In this document: piece after piece, positions 57,480 through 64,000 of the stretch | Position numbering within the stretch: position 1 is the stretch's first letter | How the letters are laid out: every line of letters begins with the position of its first letter | The notes under the pieces: model-generated | The model's input: only the letters and a program-made list of their open reading frames with translations | What the model was told of the DNA's origin: nothing | Databases searched by the model: none | Position numbers and translations under genes: made by a program | DNA from: Pseudoxanthomonas sp. NC8 | GTDB taxonomy: Bacteria; Pseudomonadota; Gammaproteobacteria; Xanthomonadales; Xanthomonadaceae | Length of the DNA: 64,000 nucleotides | Direction: 5' to 3' | NCBI GenBank assembly: GCA_025232375.1 | Contig: CP060419.1 | Location: forward strand, 1,549,001 to 1,613,000

Positions 57480-57766
57480 CGTTGGCCGTGTCCCAGCTTC
57501 GCCGGTCGCAGTGGGTGAGCATGCGGGGGCGCTGGCACAGGCACCGCCGCCGGTTGCCGGGGGCGAAGGCGCCGGGTCCGCAGCGAAGTGGCCGAATCAC
57601 CGCATCCGCTCGGCGCCCCAGGCGCGGCATCGTGCGGCGCGGCAACATGTTGCAACCGGGCTTTCCCGGGGCGCGCCGCATGCGGCGTGAAACGGCTTTC
57701 ACATTGCGGGTGTCTGGCGATGCAAGATGCGGTCAAGGCATCTGCCTGTTCCCCCACGGACACTCC

Positions 57767-60700
57767 ATGCCCCAATCGCGCCGAATGTTCGGTCGTTGGC
57801 TGCGCTTGCGCCGTCGCCTGCGACGCCTGTGGCGCGTGCGCCGTGCTGCCGCCACCCAGGCGCCGGCGGTCGAGGAGCCGCTGCGCTCGGCGCTGTTCAA
57901 CGTCGAGCAGATGGAGCTGCACGGGCGGGCACTGGCGCGGATGCATCACCTGCAACCACGCCCGGGACCGGTGCGCCTGCTCGAGCGGCTGCAGGAGAAC
58001 GAACGCCTGCTCGACGATGCCAGCGACCTGCTTACGCGCATGGTCCAGGACGACATGCGGATCACGCCGGCAGGCGAGTGGCTGCTGGACAACTTCTACC
58101 TGATCCAGGAGCAGATCCACACCGCGCGCAGGCATCTGCCCAAGGCCTACAGCCAGCAGCTGCCGACGCTGGCGCAGGGGCCGTCGGCCGGATTGCCGCG
58201 CGTGTACGACCTGTCCTTGCAGGCGATCGCGCATGGCGATGGCCGGATCGATGCGGAAACCATCAGCCGCTTCGTCGCTGCCTACCAGGAAGTGACGCCG
58301 CTGCAGCTGGGCGAGCTGTGGGCGGTGCCGATCATGCTCAGGCTGGCATTGATCGACAACCTGCGGCGCATGGCTGCCGGCGTGATGCGCGACGGCGCCG
58401 ACCGGCAGCTGGCCTGCATGTGGGTGGAGGCGCTCAACAGCACCGCCGCCGAGAACCCGGTGGACGTGGTCCTGGTCGTCGCCGACATGGCGCGCTCCAG
58501 GCCGCCGTTGACCGGCGCGTTCGTCTCCGAGCTGACCCGGGCGCTGCAGGGGCAGGGCTCGGTGCTGGCGATGCCGCTGTCGTGGCTGGACCAGTGGGCT
58601 GCCGACGGTGGCCATCGCATCGAGGAGCTGGTCCACGGCGAGAGCCAGCAGCAGGCCGCCGACCAAGGTCTCGATCAGCAACAGCATCGGCAGCCTGCGC
58701 TTCCTTGCCAACATGGATTGGCGCCTGTTCGTCGAAGAGATGAGCGTGGTCGAGCACGCGCTGGGCACCGATCCGGCCGGCACCTATTCACTGATGGATT
58801 TCAGCACCCGCGACACGTATCGCCACGTGGTGGAGAAGATCGCCCGCCGCAGCCGCGCGCCCGAGCCGGAGGTGGCCGCGGTGGCGCTGCGCCTTACCCA
58901 GGCGGTGGCCGACACCGATCCGCAGGACCGCCGCGCGCACGTAGGCTACTACCTGATCGACGATGGCGTGGTGCAGACCCAGGCCGAGGTCGCCGCGGCC
59001 GCGCCGCGCTACCGGCCCGCGCGCCTGCCGCCGCGGCGGGTGCGCCTGCCGGTTTACCTGTTGCCGATCGCGGTGATCATCGCGATCAGCGCCAGGGCCT
59101 GCTGTCGGCCGGTACCGGACCGATGCCGGTGTGGCTGGCCGCGGCATTGGCGGTGGTGGTGTTCAGCGAGCTGGGCATTGTGCTGGTCAACTGGACGGCC
59201 ACCCTGCGCGTGCCGCCGCACCCGCTGCCGCGGATGGATTTCTCGCGCGGCATCCCGGCCCAGTTCCGCACCCTTGGTGGTGGTGCCGAGCATGCTCTCC
59301 AGCGCCGATGCGATCGATGCGCTGGTCGAAGGGCTGGAGGTGCGCTTCCTCGCCAACCGCGACGCCCAGCTGCACTTCGCCCTGCTCACCGACTTCCTCG
59401 ACGCCGACCAGGAAACGCTGCCCGGCGACGACGCGCTGCTGGCGCATGCGGCGCGGCAGATCGAGCGGCTCAACGACCGGTATGCGCCCGAACAGGGCGA
59501 CCGCTTCTTCCTGCTGCACCGGGCACGCGAATGGAACCCGCGCGAGCATCGCTGGATGGGCCACGAACGCAAGCGCGGCAAGTTGGCCGCGCTCAACCGG
59601 CTGCTGCGCGGGGGCGACGAGAGCGCGTTCATGCGTGTGGCCGGCAGGATCGCGCCTCTGGCGCAGGTGCGCTACGTCATCACCCTGGATACCGACACGC
59701 GCCTGCCGCGCGATGCGGCGCGCGAGTTCGTCGCCACCCTGGCCCATCCGCTCAACCGGCCGCGCTTCGACGCGGCCCGGCGCCGGGTGGTGGAGGGCTA
59801 CGGCATCCTCCAGCCGAGTGTCGGCACCAGCCTGGGCGGGCGACGCAGTTCGCGCTATGCGCGCCTGTTCGGCAGCGAACCCGGTATCGATCCGTACACG
59901 CGCACCGTCTCGGACGTCTACCTGGGACCTGTTTGGCGAGGGCTCGTTCGTCGGCAAGGGCATCTACGACGTGGATGCGTTCGAGTACGCGCTGGCTGAG
60001 CGCTTTCCGGACAACAGCATCCTCAGCCATGACCTGCTCGAAGGTTGCTACGCGCGTGCCGGCCTGGTCAGCGACGTGCGCCTGTACGAGGAGTATCCCG
60101 AGCGCTATGCCGCCGACATCAAGCGCCGTGCGCGCTGGATCCGCGGCGACTGGCAGCTGCTGCCGTGGCTGCTGCCGTGGGTTCCGCGCCGCGGCGGCGG
60201 GTTCGAACGCAATCCGCTGAGCTGGCTCTCGCGCGGCAAGCTGCTGGACAACCTGCGCCGCAGCCTGGTCGCGCCGGCCGCCATCGCGCTGCTGCTGATG
60301 GGCTGGGCGTGGTCGCCGCAGCCGCTGGCCTGGACAGCGTGGGTGCTGGGCTTGTGGTTGCTGCCGGTGCTGCTGCAGACGCTGCGCAATGTGGTCGCGC
60401 TGCCGCTGGACATGCCGTGGGAGGCACCCTACCTAGGTCGGCAAGGACAGCCTGCGCCAGTTGCTGCGCGCGGTGGTGACGCTGGCCTGCCTGCCGTACG
60501 AAGCATCCGTAAACCTGCTGGCGATCGCACGCACGCTGTGGCGGCTGCTGCTCAGCCGTCGCCACCTGCTGCAATGGAACCCGTCCAGCGAGGTCGAGCG
60601 CAGCCTGGGCAGCGACCGCAGCGCCGAGTGGCGCAGCATGGCGCTTGCGCCGCTGTTCGCGCTGGGCGTGGCGGCGGCGCTGGCGGTCGTCCGCCCCGGC

Positions 60701-63700
60701 GTGTTGCCGGTCGTCGCATGCCCTTGCTGCTGCTGTGGCTGCTGTCGCCGGGATTGATGGCGTGGCTGGGCTGGCCGCCCAGCAGGCAGGGCGCGGAGCT
60801 GTCCGGCACGCAGCGGGCCTTCCTCGGTCGCCTGGCCCGGCGGACCTGGGCGTTCTTCGAGACCTGGGTGCGCGCCGAGGACCACTGGCTGCCGCCGGAC
60901 AACATCCAGGAGCATCCGTCGCTGGTGGTGGCGCGGCGCACCTCGCCGACCAACATCGGCCTGTCGCTGCTGGCCAACCTGTCGGCCTACGACTTCGGCT
61001 ACGTGCAGGTGGGTGCGGTGATGGAGCGCACCCAGCGGGTGTTCGGCACGCTGGAAGAGCTGCCGCGGCATCGCGGCCATTTCTGCAACTGGTACGACAC
61101 CCAGACCCTGCAGCCGCTGCCGCCGCGCTATATCTCCACCGTGGACAGCGGCAACCCAGCCGGGCACCTGCTGACCCTGCGCCAAGGGCTGCTGGCGCTG
61201 GCCGATGCGCCGGTGCTGGCGCCGCATACCTTCGATGGCCTTGGCCGACACGCTGGGAGTGCTGGAGGACGAGCTGGTAAGGCGCCCGCTGGCCAGCGAT
61301 GCGCAGGCCGATGCGCTGACCGCCGCGCTGGCCGGGTTCCGCGAGGCGCTTGCGCCGGCACTGGAGCAGCGCACGCATACGGTCGGTAAGGCCGAGCGCC
61401 GGCTCGCCCAGCTGATGGCGCATGCCGAAGCGATCGTCGCCACATGGCCCGCGGCACTGGCACCGGTCGATGGCCAGCGTCACTGGCCCGCCGCGTTGCT
61501 GGAGGGCTGCCTGGGCGCGCATGCCGAGCTTCTGTTCTTCTTGCCCGACCTGCTGGCCCGCAATGGTGCCGGTGCGGACGAGTCCGGCGCGCCCATTCCC
61601 AGCCTGCGCGCGTTGCACGCGCATGCGCCGCAATCACCGGCCGGCCTGCGCGCCCGCGAGCGCATCCACCAGCTGGAACGGCTCGCGCACCTTACCGGCC
61701 AGTTCTCGCTGATGGAATACGGGTTCCTGTACGACCGCGCCCGCCACCTGCTGGCGATCGGCTACAACCTCGACGAGCACCGCCTGGACGCCGGCTACTA
61801 CGACCTGCTCGCCTCCGAGGCGCGGCTGTGCACTTTCGTCGGCATCGCCGGGGCCAGCTGCCGCAGGAGAGCTGGTTCGCGCTGGGCCGGCTGCTGACCG
61901 AGGTCGACGGCTACGCGACGCTGCTGTCGTGGAGCGGCTCGATGTTCGAGTACCTGATGCCGCAGCTGGTGATGCCCAGCTATCCGGATACGCTGCTGGA
62001 CCAGACTTCGCGCCACGCGGTGGAAGCGCAGATCCTGCACGGCCGCACCCTGGACGTGCCGTGGGGAATCTCCGAATCCGGTTACAACGCGGTTGATGCG
62101 CGGATGAACTACCAGTACCGCGCGTTCGGCGTGCCCGGGCTCGGCCTCAAGCGCGGCTCAGGACAGGACCGCGTGATCGCACCCTACGCCAGCATGATGG
62201 CGCTGATGGTCGCCCCGGAAGCCGCCTGCCAGAACCTGCAGCGGCTGGAGGCGCTGGGCTTCTCCGGCGCATTCGGCATGTACGAGGCGATCGACTACAC
62301 CGCCGCGCGGGTGCCGCCGGGTAAGGACTGCGTGCTGATCCGCTCGTTCATGGCCCACCACCAGGGCATGGGCTTCCTTGGCGCTGGACTACCTGCTGCG
62401 GCGGCAGCCGATGCAGCAGCGCTTCCCTGGCCGATGCCGAGTTTGAGCCACCGTGCTGCTGCTGCAGGAGCGGATCCCGCAGACCGGGCTGTTCCACCCG
62501 CACGAGGCCGAAGTGCAGGGCGCGCGCGCGACCACGGGCGAGACCGAGACCCAGCTGCGGATCCTGCGCAAACCCGGCAGTGCGCGCCCGGAAGTGCAGC
62601 TGCTGTCCAACGGCCGCTACCACGGCATGCTCACCCACGCCGGCGGCGGCTACAGCCGGCATCGCGACATGGCCACCACGCGCTGGCGCGAGGACGGCAC
62701 GCGCGATCCCCAGGGCACGTTCTGCTACCTGCGCGACGTGGAGAGCGGCCAGTTCTGGTCGACCGCGCTGCAGCCCACCGCCGTGGCGATGGACCAGTAC
62801 GAGGCGATCTTCTCCGATGCCAAGGTCGAGTTCCGCGGCAGCAGGAACGGCTACGAGAGCCATCTGGAAATCGCGATCTCGGCCGAAGACGACATCGAGC
62901 TGCGCCGCCTGCGCCTGAGCAACCGCAGCCGGCGCACGCGCACCATCGAGATCACCACCTATGCCGAGGTGGTGCTGGCGCCGGCGATCTCCGACGAGGT
63001 GCATCCGGCCTTCAGCAACCTGTTCGTGCAGACCGAGATCGTCCGCGCCAAGCAGGCGCTGCTGTGCACCCGCCGCCCGCGAGCGCACGACGAGGTGCCG
63101 CCGTGGATGTTCCACCTGATCGCGGTGCACGACGCCGACATCACCGAGATCTCCTACGAGACCGACCGCGCGCGCTTCCTCGGCCGCGGCAATACGCCGC
63201 GCGCACCGGACGCGCTGACCGGCCAAGCGAAGTTGTCCGACACCGACGGCTCGGTGCTCGATCCGGTCGTGGCGATCCGCTGCCGGATCGAGCTGGCGCC
63301 CGGACAGACCGCGATGGTCGACATGGTCTACGGCGTGGGCGGCGACCGCGAGGCCTGTGCCGGCCTGGTCGACAAGTACCGCGACCGGCGCCTGGCCGAC
63401 CGCGTGTTCGACCTTACTGGACCCACAGTAAGGTGGTGCGCCGGCAGATCAATGCCAGCCAAGGCCGAGGCGCAGCTGTACGAGCGCCTTGGCCGGGCTG
63501 GTGCTGTACGCCAATCCGCTGCTGCGCGCCGACCCGGAAGTGCTGCTGCAGAACCAGCGCGGCCAGTCCGGACTGTGGGGGCATGCGATCTCCGGCGACC
63601 TGCCGATCGTGCTGCTGAAGATCACCGACGCGGAGAACATCGAGCTGGTCCGGCAGATGGTGCAGGCGCACGCGTACTGGCGGCTCAAGGGGCTGCGCGC

Positions 63701-64000
63701 GGACCTGGTGATCTGGAACGAGAGCAAGAGCGGCTATCGCCAGCAGCTGCAGGACCAGATCCTGGGCATGGTCTCGGCCGATCCGGAATCCAACGTGCTG
63801 GACCTGCCCGGCGGCATCTTCGTGCGCCCGGCGCAGCTGATCTCGCAGGAAGACCGGGTGCTGCTGCAGGCGGTGGCGCGGGTGATCGTCAGCGACGAGC
63901 TCGGCACCTGGCCGCGCAGGTCGGTCGCCATGCGCCGCCCGAACGTGCGCTGCCGGCGAAGCTGCCGGAGAGCACGGCAGTACCCACGGTCGAACCACTG
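57767..64000 (+). CDS. ndvB: Cyclic beta-glucan synthase (NdvB/Cgs-like), 3' end outside window
   Basis: At least 2,075 residues of an inner-membrane enzyme that makes and cyclises periplasmic beta-1,2-glucan. N-terminal SALFNVEQMELHGRALARMH and SISNSIGSLRFLANMDW are typical. The glycosyltransferase family 84 domain has ITLDTDTRLPRDAAREFVA (DxD-type) and DVDAFEYALAERFPDNSILS with RWIRGDWQLLPWLLP. A glycoamylase-like domain follows (NIQEHPSLVVARRTSPTNIG, SGSMFEYLMPQLVMPSY, FMAHHQGMGFL), then a GH94 phosphorylase-like domain beginning near 62480. Breaks (about 58663, 59103, 59273, 59934, 60434, 61242, 61857, 62381, 63415, 63490) mostly fit CCWGG. Confidence 0.93.

Noticed and set aside
57422-57766. 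Upstream extension of the glucan synthase reading frame from 57422
   Set aside because: The frame runs through the ssrA terminator hairpin and has no coding character before ATG 57767.

Overview
This is a GC-rich gammaproteobacterial chromosome segment. Gene content points to the Xanthomonadaceae (Lysobacter/Luteimonas/Pseudoxanthomonas-like): the bacterial kynurenine-to-NAD genes (kynU, kmo, haaO), acnA and acnB close together, the rpsF-rpsR-rplI-dnaB cluster, an RND pump with a NodT-type outer-membrane factor, and ssrA followed by a cyclic-glucan synthase. The assignment is inference from gene content, not a database match.

Sequence quality governs how the window must be read. Almost every long gene, including essential ones (acnB, asnS, rpsF, rpsR, rplI, dnaB), is cut by one-base indels. 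Most indels sit where the expected codons would spell CCTGG or CCAGG, and the observed strings are CCTTGG, CCTTAC, GTAAGG, TTATGG and similar. This is the pattern of uncorrected nanopore errors at Dcm-type methylated CCWGG sites, with a few homopolymer slips. Frameshifted genes are therefore given as whole CDSs spanning all their pieces, not as pseudogenes.

Layout: 1-940, start of a fadD-like acyl-CoA ligase and a divergent lipoprotein. 1037-7304, acnA and acnB flanking a VapBC-type toxin-antitoxin pair. 7373-21379, a long minus-strand run: a large membrane protein; a three-domain protein (muramidase, papain-like peptidase, alpha/beta hydrolase); DUF2939; DUF2461; sbcB; kmo; kynU; haaO; carbonic anhydrase; a PaiB-like protein and two small genes. 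21437-29226, asnS, an A-type Fe-S carrier, a DUF885 peptidase-like protein, the ribosomal/dnaB cluster and an OmpA lipoprotein. 29285-38791, a LysR regulator facing an RND efflux operon, then mgtC.

38950-39301 is ssrA (tmRNA). An approximately 18.1 kb integrated element (39306-57404) lies in its 3' end, bounded by an 18-bp direct repeat. It carries a P4-type tyrosine integrase, small DNA-binding proteins, a PLD-like protein, an AlpA-like regulator, a replication protein and three large translationally coupled genes resembling phage ejection or internal-virion proteins, one with a lytic transglycosylase domain. I see no capsid, portal, tail or terminase gene. The right arm holds cargo of unknown function (DUF1643, HNH-like, secreted and membrane proteins). 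Each side of the element has its own rho-independent terminator just past the repeat, so tmRNA termination appears to be preserved.

57767-64000 is the 5' two-thirds or so of an NdvB-like cyclic beta-glucan synthase. It would directly follow ssrA in an empty chromosome.

The most interesting items are the methylation-like error signature, the ssrA element with ejection-type genes but no visible head genes, and the three-enzyme fusion protein with its membrane-protein neighbour.
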